DNA of 64,000 nucleotides from Burkholderiales bacterium C2 (GTDB taxonomy: Bacteria; Pseudomonadota; Gammaproteobacteria; Burkholderiales; Burkholderiaceae_C). Made by a program: the position numbers and the translations under genes. The stretch covers positions 333,280 through 397,279 of the forward strand of contig SCOI01000002.1 of the NCBI GenBank assembly GCA_005503085.1, in the 5' to 3' direction. Shown piece after piece: positions 63,653 through 64,000 of this stretch (position 1 is its first letter; every line of letters begins with the position of its first letter). The notes under the pieces are model-generated. The model made no database searches. It was not told the DNA's origin and saw nothing but the letters and a program-made list of their open reading frames with translations.

Positions 63653-64000
63653 TCCGCCCTCCCCTTAGTTTCAACAACCGACGCTAGCGGGCGCCTGGAT
63701 CCGTGACATCCACTGTTTTTGGGATGCAGTGGCCGGAACTGGCCATTGGCTGGCGACGCTACTCTGAATCGTGAAGAGGCGAGCAACGCCAGCACCTCGT
63801 ACTACGTAGGGACGCTGGCGTCGAGCCGCTTGCCTTGTCCAGAGCGCCCTGAATCGGTCATAGGTAAATGACCGCTGCTGGCCGGCAGCGCCAGTACGCC
63901 GCCACGACGGCGAGCGGTCGTTCGGCTCGTGATCCTATTCAGATCCCAATCTGATTCCACGGCCGAGGCGGATGTTCGCAGCCGGCCACAAGGAGTCGCC
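63653..64000. other. 348-bp right-end stretch without a gene
   Basis: It holds the promoter region of the lipoprotein operon. Remaining frames are short and without similarity. The window ends before any further gene is seen. Confidence 0.5.

Overview
The window is GC-rich chromosomal DNA with dense, tightly overlapping operons. It carries porin, GntR, NarL, QseBC-like and FecI/FecR families of the kind seen in Burkholderiales. Codon use and gene content suggest a Rubrivivax, Roseateles or Paucibacter-type betaproteobacterium. This placement is inference from gene style, because no rRNA or other phylogenetic marker is present.

Layout. 1-5.7 kb (minus): an operon for a P5C/glutamate-semialdehyde dehydrogenase and a five-part branched-chain-type amino-acid ABC importer, faced by a divergent GntR/FCD regulator with a palindromic operator between them. 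6.5-8.5 kb: ribA and a general porin with a terminator. 8.6-11.1 kb: a stand-alone receiver, a NarL-type regulator and a CHASE3-type histidine kinase. 11.2-15.2 kb: small envelope proteins (DUF1328, two BON lipoproteins, a glycine-zipper lipoprotein, an AsmA-like protein and a 50-residue ORF). 15.4-18.1 kb: an unknown membrane protein with a QseBC-like pair. 18.1-22.4 kb (minus): a compact five-gene operon (thermostable-hemolysin family protein, AMP ligase, heme-oxygenase-like diiron protein, SDR, TPR protein) that looks like a small biosynthetic pathway. 22.6-28.3 kb: a universal stress protein, a DTW-family tRNA modification enzyme, a large LuxR-family ATPase regulator and an exported protein. 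28.3-38.3 kb (minus): an ECF sigma/FecR-controlled TonB receptor, an MFS transporter, a class-C-like serine hydrolase, an M81 (MlrC-like) metallopeptidase and a D-amino-acid-dehydrogenase-like flavoprotein. Together these resemble a cyclic/D-peptide uptake and degradation system like mlrBCD without mlrA.

At 38.6 kb a 45-bp 3' fragment of a CAT-anticodon tRNA sits beside a tyrosine integrase and marks the left end of an integrated element. Behind it lie decayed genes (two DUF1016 remnants and an IS3 orfA remnant), then a mosaic of redox and xenobiotic-type genes with ArsR, AraC and CGNR regulators (41-53.5 kb), then an StbABC-like plasmid-stability operon (53.9-55.6 kb). The right end of the element is not visible.

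55.8-58.0 kb holds an orphan FecI/FecR pair and an XRE regulator with a mirrored operator. 58.4-63.7 kb (minus) is a four-gene operon: a lipoprotein, a trypsin-like protease fused to a SleB-type cell-wall hydrolase, a three-helix membrane protein with a peptidoglycan-binding C-terminus, and an SH3b/M15 peptidase. I do not recognise this combination, and it is the best candidate here for an undescribed system.
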